Under the pieces are notes generated by a model. That model saw nothing but the letters and a program-made list of their open reading frames with translations, was not told the origin of the DNA and made no database searches. From NCBI GenBank assembly GCA_050248155.1, contig JBFWSW010000004.1, forward strand, positions 1 through 64,000: DNA of 64,000 bases, in the 5' to 3' direction. Origin of the DNA: VFMC01 sp050248155 (GTDB taxonomy: Bacteria; Actinomycetota; Acidimicrobiia; Acidimicrobiales; Ilumatobacteraceae). Below, one piece after another: positions 34,905 to 43,429 of the stretch; the first letter of the stretch is position 1, and each line of letters starts with the position of its first letter. The translations under genes were made by a program, and so were the position numbers.

Positions 34905-37118
34905 ATGGCCACTGTCGATCGGGTCCTGCCCTGGCGACGGCACCAGCACGCCACGGCCGAGGAGCTCACCCCGCTGCTCACGGCATATCGCCGTCGCCGG
35001 CCGAAGGCATCGGTGTCGCTCATCAACCGCGCCTACGAGACGGCCTGCGAGGCGCACCGCCATCAGCTCCGGTCGAGCGGCGAGAGCTACATCAACCACC
35101 CGCTCTCCGTCGCGCGCATCGTCGCCGACATCGGTCTCGACGAGATCAGCGTCGCCGCCGCGCTGTTGCACGACGCGGTCGAGGACACCGAGATCAGCCT
35201 GGCCGACGTCGAGGAGGGCTTCGGTGCCGAGGTCGCCGGCATCGTCGACGGCGTCACCAAGCTCGAGCGTCTGCAGTTCGACTCCAAGGAGGCACAGCAG
35301 GCCGCCACCATGCGCAAGATGCTCGTGGCGATGGCCCGCGACCTGCGCGTGCTGATCATCAAGCTCGCCGACCGGCTGCACAACATGCGCACCATCGCGT
35401 CGATGCCCACCGAGAAGCAGCGGCGCATCGCCCAGGAGACGCTCGACATCTACGCGCCGCTCGCGCACCGCCTTGGCATCCAAGAGCTTCGCCAGCAGCT
35501 CGAGGACCTGGCGTTCGCCTCGCTGTACCCGAAGCGCTACGCCGAGCTCGACCACCTCGTCAGCACGCGCACGCCCGAGCGAGAGGTGTACGTGCAGAAG
35601 GCGATCGCCGAGGTACAGGGGCGCCTGCACGAGGTCGGCATCGACGCCGAGGTCACCGGCCGGGGCAAGCACCTGTGGAGCATCTACGAGAAGATGGTGC
35701 AGAAGGGCAAGGAGTTCGACGAGATCTTCGATCTCGTGGCCGTGCGCGTCATCGTCGACTCGGTGAAGGACTGCTACGCGGCACTCGGATCGATCCACGG
35801 TCGGTACAAGCCGGTCGTCGGTCGGTTCAAGGACTACATCGCGATGCCGAAGTTCAACCTCTACCAGAGCTTGCACACGACGGTCATCGGGCCCGGTGGC
35901 AAGGTCATCGAGGTGCAGATCCGGTCGCGCGAGATGCACCAGCGTGCCGAGTGGGGCGTCGCGTCGCACTGGGCGTACAAGGACGACTCGCCGGCACCCG
36001 ACATCGACTGGTTGAACCGGATCATCGACTGGCAGGCCGACATCAGCGACCCGGCCGCGTTCATGGAGAACCTGAAGACCGACCTCGAGCAGGACGAGGT
36101 CTTCGTCTTCACGCCGAAGGGCCGAGTCATCACCCTGCCCGTGGGCTCGACCACCGTCGACTTCGCCTACGCGGTGCACACCGAGGTCGGCCACCACTGC
36201 ATCGGCGCCAAGATCAACGGTCGACTCGTCGCGCTCGACCACAAGCTGCGCAGCGGCGACACCTGCGAGATCTTCACGTCCAAGCTCGAATCCGCCGCGC
36301 CGTCGCGCGACTGGCTGCAGTTCACCGTCTCGCCCCGGGCGCGCAACAAGATCCGCCAGTGGTTCTCGCGCGAGCGCCGCGTCGACATGATCGAGGCCGG
36401 ACGCGACGAGGTGACGCGCGAGTTCCGCCGTGAGGGCCTGCCCGTGCAGCGCTCGTGGAAGAGCGATGTGCTGATCAAAGAGGTCGAGGCGGCCGGCTAC
36501 GGCGACGTCGACAGCCTGCTCGCGGCGATCGGCGAGGGCCACGTCTCGGCGCACACCCTCGTGCAGAAGGTCGCTCGCGCGCTGCAGGCCAACGACGAGG
36601 AGCAGCTCTCGTCGAGCGTGCTCAACATGCGCAACCACCGGCGCCCGAGCAAGAGCCCAGGCGTGCACGTCGAGGGGCTCGACGACGTGCTCATCCGGCT
36701 GTCGAAGTGCTGCACGCCGGTTCCCGGTGACGAGATCATCGGCTTCGTCACCCGCGGCCGGGGCGTGTCGGTGCACCGTGCCGACTGCGCGAACGCCGAG
36801 AGCCTGATGAGCGAGCAGGCGGCGCGGCTGATCGAGGTCGAGTGGGATGGCGACCAGCGCGGCGCGCTGTTCCGTGCGGGCGTCGAGGTGATCGCGTTCG
36901 ACCGGTCGAAGCTGCTGCGAGACGTCGCCAACTCGCTGAGCGAGCAGCACGTCAACATCGTCGCGTGCAGCACCCACACCGGCAGCGACCGCGTTGCCAA
37001 GATGCGATTCGAGTTCGAGATGGCCGACCCCTCGCACCTCGACTCCGTGCTGCGCACCATCAAGACCATCGACGCCGTCTACGACGCCTACCGCCTGGTG
37101 CCAGGCAAGTCGCTGTAG
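34905..37118 (+). CDS. relA: Bifunctional (p)ppGpp synthetase/hydrolase Rel
   Basis: Rel makes and breaks the alarmone (p)ppGpp under amino acid starvation. The 737-residue protein has an HD hydrolase domain (INHPLSVARIV and LLHDAVEDT, about residues 60-95), the synthetase domain with GRFKDYIAMPKFNLYQSLHT (about 306-325), a TGS domain (about 395-455, FVFTPKGRVITLPVGST) and a C-terminal ACT domain (about 660-735). The RFKD form of the RXKD motif is that of the bifunctional manganese-dependent Rel rather than E. coli RelA. A GGGGGTGAGG site precedes the ATG. Confidence 0.96.
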   Translation: MATVDRVLPWRRHQHATAEELTPLLTAYRRRRPKASVSLINRAYETACEAHRHQLRSSGESYINHPLSVARIVADIGLDEISVAAALLHDAVEDTEISLADVEEGFGAEVAGIVDGVTKLERLQFDSKEAQQAATMRKMLVAMARDLRVLIIKLADRLHNMRTIASMPTEKQRRIAQETLDIYAPLAHRLGIQELRQQLEDLAFASLYPKRYAELDHLVSTRTPEREVYVQKAIAEVQGRLHEVGIDAEVTGRGKHLWSIYEKMVQKGKEFDEIFDLVAVRVIVDSVKDCYAALGSIHGRYKPVVGRFKDYIAMPKFNLYQSLHTTVIGPGGKVIEVQIRSREMHQRAEWGVASHWAYKDDSPAPDIDWLNRIIDWQADISDPAAFMENLKTDLEQDEVFVFTPKGRVITLPVGSTTVDFAYAVHTEVGHHCIGAKINGRLVALDHKLRSGDTCEIFTSKLESAAPSRDWLQFTVSPRARNKIRQWFSRERRVDMIEAGRDEVTREFRREGLPVQRSWKSDVLIKEVEAAGYGDVDSLLAAIGEGHVSAHTLVQKVARALQANDEEQLSSSVLNMRNHRRPSKSPGVHVEGLDDVLIRLSKCCTPVPGDEIIGFVTRGRGVSVHRADCANAESLMSEQAARLIEVEWDGDQRGALFRAGVEVIAFDRSKLLRDVANSLSEQHVNIVACSTHTGSDRVAKMRFEFEMADPSHLDSVLRTIKTIDAVYDAYRLVPGKSL

Positions 37119-37138
37119 ACCCGAGAGAGGAGATCAGC

Positions 37139-37654
37139 ATGAGCGAGACAACCGAGCGAGCCGTCCTTGCCGGCGGGTGCTTCTGGGGGATGCAGGACCT
37201 GATCCGCAAGATGCCCGGTGTCATCTCGACCCGCGTCGGCTACACGGGCGGCGACGTGCCGAACGCGACGTATCGCAACCACGGCACGCACGCCGAAGCG
37301 ATCGAGATCGTCTTCGACCCCGAGCAGCTGACGTACCGCGATCTGCTTGAGTTCTTCTTCCAGATCCACGACCCGACCACGCTCAACCGCCAGGGCAACG
37401 ACATCGGCATGAGCTATCGATCGGCGATCTTCTACGCCGACGACAGGCAGCACCAGGTCGCCGTCGACACCATCGCCGACGTCGAGGCGTCCGGACTGTG
37501 GCCGGGCAAGGTCGTCACCGAGGTCGCGCCGGTGGGACCGTTCTGGGAGGCCGAGCCCGAGCACCAGGACTACCTGCTGCGCTACCCAGCGGGGTACACG
37601 TGCCACTTCGTCCGCCCGGGCTGGAAGCTCGCGCGCCGCGCCACCGCCACCTGA
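37139..37654 (+). CDS. msrA: Peptide methionine sulfoxide reductase MsrA
   Basis: MsrA repairs methionine-S-sulfoxide in proteins. The 171-residue protein has the catalytic motif AGGCFWGMQDL with the Cys near residue 14, GYTGGDVPNATYRNHGTHAEAIEIVFDP, IHDPTTLNRQGNDIGMSYRSAIF and the C-terminal HFVRPGWKL. The first and middle motifs are exact family signatures. ATG 37139 has a GAGAGAGGAGAT ribosome site. It lies 20 bp after relA and is followed by a strong hairpin. Confidence 0.95.
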   Translation: MSETTERAVLAGGCFWGMQDLIRKMPGVISTRVGYTGGDVPNATYRNHGTHAEAIEIVFDPEQLTYRDLLEFFFQIHDPTTLNRQGNDIGMSYRSAIFYADDRQHQVAVDTIADVEASGLWPGKVVTEVAPVGPFWEAEPEHQDYLLRYPAGYTCHFVRPGWKLARRATAT

Positions 37655-37672
37655 ACGGCCCCACCCCGGTCC

Positions 37673-37715
37673 GTGTCATCCACCGACGACAGGATCTGTC
37701 GTCGGCCGATGACAC
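37673..37715. terminator. Terminator hairpin between msrA and SARP gene
   Basis: GTGTCATC pairs with GATGACAC and CCGACGACAG pairs with CTGTCGTCGG inside it, around a GAT loop. The two nested stems give 18 paired bases between convergent genes, so it can serve both strands. Confidence 0.75.
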
Positions 37716-37739
37716 GAGGCACCGGTCCGAGGCCCACGG

Positions 37740-40733
37740 CTACGCCCTCGGTAGCTCCCGCAAGCGCGTGACGATGAGCTCGATCACTGCCGAGGTCGAC
37801 CGGATCCGGCCGTGCAACTCGGCCGCGGCGAACCCGTTCTCGCCGAGCCGCTCGCGGAGCTCCTCGAGCATTGCCTCGAGCTGAGCCGCTGCCGACGGCT
37901 CGAACGGAAAGGCGTCGACGGCCCCGGCGCGCTCGAGCGCGCCGAAGATGATCGCCGCGAGCTCGTCGGCGTGGACCAGGAAGCACAGCCCGAACACGTG
38001 GCGGAGTGCGAGCCAGAGGTTCGCCCAGTCGCCTGCGCGATGCCATTCGGACACGACGTCGGCGAACTCGCGCACGGCGACCTGAGGGTCGCCCTCCAGG
38101 CCCTGCAGCCACAGGTTCTCGGTCCGTGCGAAGAGGATGAACCAGGTGTTGCCCGCCTCACGGGCGACGCGCTCGCTCTCGAGCAGCAGCGCACGCGCGG
38201 CCACCGAATCGGTGGTCGCCGACCAGATGCCCTGCGCGTACAGCGCCTGCGCGAGCGCCGTCGGGTTGCCGCAGCGTCTCGCCGCCTGGTCCGCGTACTC
38301 GGCCCACATCGAGCCGGCCTCGGCGCCGGCAGCTCGTGTCTCGGAGAGCGAGCGCATGTAGCACGCATGCGCGATGCGGGCGTCGTCACCCGACCCGACG
38401 GCGTCGTCGACGAGCCTCGCGAGCGCTGGCGCCATCTTCGGCGTCGACTTGGCGAAGAGGTAGGCGTTGCCGAGGGCTCGATGCGGAAGACCGATCGCAT
38501 CGGCGCGGAAGGTCTCGGCGAGCTCGGCCGCTCGCTCACCGATCTCGATCGCCGCGTCCATCTCGCCGCGGACGAAGCGGCCGTAGGCCACCAGACCGAG
38601 CGCTGCGGGGAGCAGCGGGTGCTGGCCGGCTGCGACCCGCGCCGCCGCCGTCTCGGCCCAGCCGATGAGCTCGTAGCGCAGTCGCCGGATCGCGTGCTCG
38701 CGCGCCGAGACGACGATGCCGAGTGCCGTGGACACGTCGTCGGCATCGAGCGCGTTGCGCACCGCGAGTCGCACGTCGTCGAACAACGCGTCCAGACGGT
38801 CGAGCCACATCCGCTCGTCGATGCCGTGCAGCCCGACAGCGGCGCGGCGACAGATGTCGAGGATCCAGGCGGCATGCCGGCGTGCGACCTCGGCCGCTTC
38901 GTCTCGGTCGCGCACGGCGCCGAACTCGCGCAGCGTCTCGAGCATGCGGTACGTCGTGCGGGCACCCGGGGACGCCTGGACCATCGACTTGTCGACGAGG
39001 ACGGCGAGCACGGACGCGAGCGCGTTCCGCGGAACCTCGCCGTACCCACACACCTGCTCGGCGGCCTCGAGATCGAACGATCCGGCGAAGATCGAGAGTC
39101 GCCGGAACAGCAGCTGCTCGGTGGGTTCGAGCAGCTGGTACGACCAGTCGACCAGGTCGCGCAGCGAGCGGTGGCGCTCGTCGGACACGCGGCTCGAGCC
39201 GGACAGCAGGTCGAACCGGTCGGCGAGGCGCTCGGTGATCTCCGTCGGCGACAGTGAACGTGTGCGCGCGGCGGCGAGCTCGATCGCGAGGGGCACTCCG
39301 TCGAGCCGGCGGCAGAGCTCGGCCACTGCACCGATCGAGGCGTCGCCGACCGGCAGCTCCGGATTCGCGCTCCGAGCTCGTTGCACGAACAGCACGACTG
39401 CCGGCGACGCGGCCTGATCGGCCACAGCGGACCCTGCTGCGGCGACTGGGAGGGCCTGCACCTTGAACACGGTCTCCACGGGCAGGGCGAGTGGCTCGCG
39501 GCTGGTCGCAAGCACGCGGACCGAAGGGCAGAGCCGGAGCAGCTGCTCGGTGAACCGGGCGATCGTGTCGAGCACGTGCTCGCAGTTGTCGAGGACGAGG
39601 AGCAGGGAGCGCTGGCCGAGCACGTCGAAGATCGACTCCGTGACCGAGCGTCCCTGCTGCGGCTGCACCTGCAACTGCGTGGCGACCGCGGCGACCGCGC
39701 TGGCCGCATCGCGGACAGGGGCGAGCTCGACGACCTCGCAGCGGATCGGCATCGTGCGAACGAGCTCGGCCGAAGCGGCAAGAGACAGCCGGGTCTTGCC
39801 GATGCCACCCGGCCCCACGAGGGTGACGAGGCGACGGGTGCGGCACAACCCGACGAGCGTGGCCAGGTCGGCGTCGCGCCCGATCAGGTCGTGGCCCTCC
39901 GCTCGTTGGGGAGTCGGCGGTTCGGGAGGCACGTCGCGAGACGGCTGGGCTGTGTCGGCCGCCGGCGACACCAGCACCGTCGAGGTCGGTCGCAGGGGAG
40001 CACCGAGCGCGATGTCGCGCTCGAGCTCGACGAAGTCGGCCGACGGATCGAGCCCGAGGTCGTCGCGCAGCCGCCTGCGGTAGTCGTTCGCCTTCTGGAG
40101 GGCCTCGGCCTGCCGGCCCATGCGATGCAACGCGATGAGCAGCGCGCGCCAGGGCAGCTCGCGCCACGGATGGTCGACGGTGAGCGCCTCCGCTTCGCCG
40201 GCCGCCTCGGACTCTCGACCGAGCGCGAGGAGCGCGTCCAACCGCGCGTCGTTCGCCAGGAGGCGGAGCTCGGTCAGCCGGGCCGCCTCGGCGCGAGCCC
40301 ACCATTCGTCGGCGAACTCGGCGAACGCCTCACCACGCCACTCGGCCAGGGCCTGGTCGAGGTGCTCCAGCGCCAGAGCCGGCGCGTGCTGGAGCTCGTC
40401 GAGCCCGGCTGCGAGCCTCGCCTCGAACCGGTCGGCGTCGAGAGCCTCCGGCTCGACCTGCAGGCGGTAGCCGGGTGCCTGCCCGATGACGCGCACCGAG
40501 CCGGGCAGGACGCGGCGCAGCCGCGACACGTAGGTCTGCAGCGTCGACACGCCGGTCTCGGGCACGTCGTCACCCCACACCACATGGGCCAGTCCGTCGC
40601 TGCTGACGACCGAGTTCCGATGGAGCACCAGCATCGCCAGCAGGCGACGTGGCTTCTCGCCGCCGATGTGCACGGCCGCGCCGTCGACGTGGACGGCGAT
40701 CGAGCCGAGAACGCACAGGCCACCGTTCGACAT
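37740..40733 (-). CDS. Large SARP/AfsR-type regulator with BTAD and NB-ARC-like ATPase
   Basis: The 997-residue protein has a SARP-type winged helix (about residues 8-92, with GGEKPRRLLAMLVLHRN and LQTYVSRLRRVL), a BTAD helical domain (about 95-245), and a STAND-type NTPase with P-loop GPGGIGKTR (307-315) and a LLVLDNCEHVLD Walker B. The C-terminal ~400 residues look like TPR-type helices. Such proteins activate neighbouring metabolic or antibiotic genes. I chose ATG 40733, which has AAGGA 9 nt upstream and begins right before the winged helix; the longer readings upstream run into the shared promoter region. It is divergent from a methyltransferase-cupin pair. Confidence 0.88.
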   Translation of the reverse strand: MSNGGLCVLGSIAVHVDGAAVHIGGEKPRRLLAMLVLHRNSVVSSDGLAHVVWGDDVPETGVSTLQTYVSRLRRVLPGSVRVIGQAPGYRLQVEPEALDADRFEARLAAGLDELQHAPALALEHLDQALAEWRGEAFAEFADEWWARAEAARLTELRLLANDARLDALLALGRESEAAGEAEALTVDHPWRELPWRALLIALHRMGRQAEALQKANDYRRRLRDDLGLDPSADFVELERDIALGAPLRPTSTVLVSPAADTAQPSRDVPPEPPTPQRAEGHDLIGRDADLATLVGLCRTRRLVTLVGPGGIGKTRLSLAASAELVRTMPIRCEVVELAPVRDAASAVAAVATQLQVQPQQGRSVTESIFDVLGQRSLLLVLDNCEHVLDTIARFTEQLLRLCPSVRVLATSREPLALPVETVFKVQALPVAAAGSAVADQAASPAVVLFVQRARSANPELPVGDASIGAVAELCRRLDGVPLAIELAAARTRSLSPTEITERLADRFDLLSGSSRVSDERHRSLRDLVDWSYQLLEPTEQLLFRRLSIFAGSFDLEAAEQVCGYGEVPRNALASVLAVLVDKSMVQASPGARTTYRMLETLREFGAVRDRDEAAEVARRHAAWILDICRRAAVGLHGIDERMWLDRLDALFDDVRLAVRNALDADDVSTALGIVVSAREHAIRRLRYELIGWAETAAARVAAGQHPLLPAALGLVAYGRFVRGEMDAAIEIGERAAELAETFRADAIGLPHRALGNAYLFAKSTPKMAPALARLVDDAVGSGDDARIAHACYMRSLSETRAAGAEAGSMWAEYADQAARRCGNPTALAQALYAQGIWSATTDSVAARALLLESERVAREAGNTWFILFARTENLWLQGLEGDPQVAVREFADVVSEWHRAGDWANLWLALRHVFGLCFLVHADELAAIIFGALERAGAVDAFPFEPSAAAQLEAMLEELRERLGENGFAAAELHGRIRSTSAVIELIVTRLRELPRA

Positions 40734-40743
40734 GCCCGGCCAT

Positions 40744-40832
40744 CCTTGCATCCCTGCACGCCGTGCGGGGCGCTTGCTGATGGCCGCTTGCAGGCGTTCT
40801 GCGGGTGCCTTGCAGGGTGCGCCGCGGATGAT
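40744..40832 (+). promoter_or_regulatory. Divergent control region with CTTGCA repeats, candidate SARP operator
   Basis: Copies of (C/G)CTTGC(A/T) start at 40744, 40772, 40786 and 40808. The last two are 22 bp apart, two helical turns, and the last ends near position 40816, about 8-12 bp before a GATGAT box at 40827-40832. That box ends 6 nt before the methyltransferase ATG. SARPs bind short direct repeats of 11- or 22-bp period placed about 8 bp upstream of a -10 box, so the layout fits. No binding data exist. Confidence 0.45.
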
Positions 40833-40838
40833 GCGGGC

Positions 40839-41687
40839 ATGACCATCACCGAGACCACCCCCACCCAATCCGCCGGTCAGCCCGACCTCGTCGCCGTGAA
40901 GGCCCGCCAGCAGATGACCTGGGCGTCAGGCGACTACGCCGTGATCGGCGCCTTCTTGCAGATCGTCGGTGAGCAGCTCTGCGAGGCGGCCGACCTTCAG
41001 GCCGGCACGCAGGTGCTCGACGTCGCAACGGGCAACGGCGGCACGGCGATCGCCGCTGCCCGCCGGTTCTGCGAGGTGACCGGATCGGACTACGTGCCCG
41101 AGCTCATCGAGCGTGCCCGTGAGCGTGCACAGGCCGAGCGGTACCCGATCACCTTCGAGGTCGCAGACGCAGAGCAGCTGCCGTACGCCGACGCCAGCTT
41201 CGACTCGGTGCTGTCGACCTTCGGTGTGATGTTCGTCGCCGACCACCCGCGTGCCGCTCGCGAGATGGTGCGTGTGTGCCGGCCCGGCGGTGCGATCGCG
41301 TTCGCCAACTGGACTCCCACGGGTTTCGTCGGCCGGATGTTCAAGACGATCGGCGCGCACGTGCCACCGCCGGCCGGTGTCGCCTCGCCGCTGATGTGGG
41401 GCACGGAGCCGTACATCCGCGAGCTGCTCGGCGACGGGGTCGACGAGGTGCGCAGCACGGCGCGCGACTTCGTCTTCCGGTTCCGGTCCGCACACCACAT
41501 GCTCGAGACCTTCCGCTCGTACTACGGGCCGATGGTGAAGGCGTTCGAGGCGCTCGACGACGCCGGTCGAGCCGCACTCGAGTCCGACCTGCTCGGCCTG
41601 TTCGACCAGGCGAACACCTCGTCCACGAGCCTGGTGATCCCCAGTCAGTACCTGGAGATCGTGGCCACCCGCTCGACCACGGCGTGA
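40839..41687 (+). CDS. SAM-dependent methyltransferase, UbiE/type 11 family
   Basis: The 282-residue protein has the SAM motif VLDVATGNGGTAIAAARRF (about residues 61-79), an acidic-tipped second strand (VTGSDYVPELIERA), and ADAEQLPYADASFDSVLSTFGVMFV, a region shared with UbiE-like and Methyltransf_11 enzymes. Ubiquinone/menaquinone or small-molecule substrates are possible; the substrate is unknown. It is divergent from the SARP-type regulator and precedes a cupin gene by 49 bp. No ribosome site is seen at the ATG; the GATGAT box is 6 nt upstream. Confidence 0.85.
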   Translation: MTITETTPTQSAGQPDLVAVKARQQMTWASGDYAVIGAFLQIVGEQLCEAADLQAGTQVLDVATGNGGTAIAAARRFCEVTGSDYVPELIERARERAQAERYPITFEVADAEQLPYADASFDSVLSTFGVMFVADHPRAAREMVRVCRPGGAIAFANWTPTGFVGRMFKTIGAHVPPPAGVASPLMWGTEPYIRELLGDGVDEVRSTARDFVFRFRSAHHMLETFRSYYGPMVKAFEALDDAGRAALESDLLGLFDQANTSSTSLVIPSQYLEIVATRSTTA

Positions 41688-41736
41688 ACACACCAACCCA
41701 GCGCGTCAGCCGACGCATCACACCAAGGAGACATGC

Positions 41737-42126
41737 ATGCACCTGACCAAGGACGACCTACCCGTCAAGATCGACGTCCCGGGCGCGAAGGCCCGTCAGA
41801 TCACCGACTTCGGCGACGCGACACCGTTCACCACCATGGCCGGTGAGTACTTCTCGCTTGGCGCGGGCACCGACATCGCGCCGCTGCTGCACGGCCTCGA
41901 AGGTGATTCGTGCCAGGCGCCGCACTGGGGCTACATGATCTCCGGCGCCCTGGTGATCACGTACAACGACCGCCCGCAGGAGCGCTGCAGCGGCGGCGAC
42001 CTGTTCTACTGGCCGCCCGGGCACAGCGTGCGCGTGGACGAGGACGCCGAGGTGATCTTGTTCAGCCCGCAGCACGAACACGTCAGCGTCATGGAGCACA
42101 TGCTCGCCAAGATGTCCGGGGCCTGA
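41737..42126 (+). CDS. Cupin domain protein
   Basis: The 129-residue protein has a single cupin barrel (about residues 45-115) with PHWGYMISGALVITY and GDLFYWPPGHSVRVDEDAEVILF, matching the two cupin motifs. Possible metal ligands are the His in PHWGY and in GHSVRV. No further function can be read. An AAGGAGA site precedes the ATG. It follows the methyltransferase gene in the same direction and may belong to the same SARP-controlled unit. Confidence 0.8.
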   Translation: MHLTKDDLPVKIDVPGAKARQITDFGDATPFTTMAGEYFSLGAGTDIAPLLHGLEGDSCQAPHWGYMISGALVITYNDRPQERCSGGDLFYWPPGHSVRVDEDAEVILFSPQHEHVSVMEHMLAKMSGA

Positions 42127-42132
42127 CTCGCC

Positions 42133-42839
42133 TCAGCGCATCACCTCCGCCGGTGGCTCGATCTCGGTCAGCGAGTACGAGCCGCCGGCGAGGGCGGTGC
42201 TCCACGAGTCGATCCGCCACGCCTGAGTCGGCGCGAGCTCGCCGCGAGGGCGGACGTACAGCTCGGAGAAGTCGTCGGGTGCGATCATGATGTGCCACGC
42301 CAGGCCGATCTCGTACTCATCGGTGAACCAGGCGTAGTGCGACACCACCAGGAGGCCCGCCACCGGCGTGCCGCCCGTGAGCTCGTCGACCGTGGCCGGA
42401 AGGCCGGATGTGTCCGCCAGGTCGCGGAGGTACACCGCGGCGATGTCCGTGGCCATCGGTGCGAGGTCGTCCGTGCCCGGCGCCTCGATCGCCGCGACGT
42501 CCACCGACGAATGAGCGTCGTCGCGGCTCGCGGTGACGGTCACCGTGAACGGGGTTTCCTGATCGGTGTCCGGGAGGTCGACCCACACCTCGGCCACGCC
42601 CGCGTCGTCGAGCGCAGCCGGCCCAACGACGCTGTCGCTCCGTTCAGGTCGACGGTCGCCGTCAGCTCGACGGCGCCGCCCTCGTCGACCGACACCAAAC
42701 CCAGGGGACGATGTCCCGGGATCAGCCGGTTGATGAACTGCGGGCTGACGTGCAGCTGTGGCGGTGTGGCATCTCCCTTTGATCCGCCGCATCCAGCTGC
42801 GATCAGCAACGCACACGACAACAACAGTGCTCGCCTCAT
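42133..42839 (-). pseudogene. Frameshifted lipoprotein gene of unknown function
   Basis: From ATG 42839, with a GGAGG site upstream, a lipoprotein signal (lipobox LLIAAGC) and about 65 further residues are read in one frame, down to about 42640. The rest (from SVVGPAALDDAGVAEVW on, about 165 residues to 42133) is in another frame, with good codon use throughout. One base seems to be missing at the GG of 42640-42641; AAC GGG AGC GAC would join the two halves. The repaired protein would be about 235 residues of unknown function. It may be a true mutation or a sequence error. Confidence 0.65.
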
Positions 42840-42960
42840 GGCAGCCTCCACGATCACGGTACGGCGGGGGCCGATGGGCTTGCCAGGGTCGAAGGACTCA
42901 CCGCGGGAGTGATCCGGACAGTCGGCCGTGGCGAACCGCCTCCGACGAAGGGATCACAAC

Positions 42961-43386
42961 ATGTCCACTGACACCAGCACCGATCTCGCCGGCCTGGTCG
43001 GCTCGATCTACGCGGCGTTCGGCCGCGGCGATGTCCCGTTCATCCTCGACCAGCTCGCTGCGGACGTCGAGTGGGAGCCCGGCATCCGCACGACGAACGT
43101 GCCCTGGTTGCAGCCGGGGACCGGGGCCGCGCACGTCGCCGCGTTCTTCACCGCGCTCGGTGAGTCCGTCGACTTCGAGAATTTCGAGCCCGTGACCATC
43201 GCGGCGTCCGGCAACGAGGTCGTGTCGGTGATCCGCGAGGCCGCGACCGTCCGACGCACCGGCAAGGCGATCCCGGAGGATCTGTACGTCCACTTCTGGC
43301 GCTTCGGCGCCGACGGCAAGGTCGCGTCGTTCCGCCACATCGGCGACTGGCACCGGCACGAGGTCGCCTGGCAGCTCGACACCTGA
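42961..43386 (+). CDS. SnoaL/NTF2-like family protein
   Basis: The 141-residue protein has the cone-shaped NTF2-like fold pattern: VGSIYAAFGRGDVPFILDQLAADVEWEP at the N-terminus and HFWRFGADGKVASFRHIGDWH at the C-terminus, typical of SnoaL-type proteins. Such proteins are often small-molecule isomerases or hydrolases or have no catalytic role; the function is unknown. ATG 42961 is preceded by GAAGGGAT. Longer reading from 42928 is less likely. Confidence 0.78.
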   Translation: MSTDTSTDLAGLVGSIYAAFGRGDVPFILDQLAADVEWEPGIRTTNVPWLQPGTGAAHVAAFFTALGESVDFENFEPVTIAASGNEVVSVIREAATVRRTGKAIPEDLYVHFWRFGADGKVASFRHIGDWHRHEVAWQLDT

Positions 43387-43397
43387 TTGCGCCGGGC

Positions 43398-43421
43398 CCG
43401 GCGGGCACCCGCCGGTAGGCT
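43398..43421 (+). promoter_or_regulatory. GC hairpin abutting the hisS -10 box
   Basis: CCGGCGGG (43398-43405) and CCCGCCGG (43408-43415) form a perfect 8-bp stem with a CA loop. TAGGCT (43416-43421) follows at once and ends 8 nt before the hisS GTG. The hairpin may end the upstream transcript just before the leaderless hisS promoter, or may bind a regulator over the -35 region. Confidence 0.5.
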
Positions 43422-43429
43422 CGTGAGCC

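Noticed and set aside
34011..37037. 1008-codon open frame on the minus strand opposite apt and relA
   Set aside because: It mirrors real genes on the plus strand with all family motifs; long antisense frames are normal at this GC content and its protein has no recognisable domain.
40734..40868. Longer N-terminus for the SARP regulator
   Set aside because: It would cover the repeat-bearing divergent promoter, and the AAGGA site supports ATG 40733.
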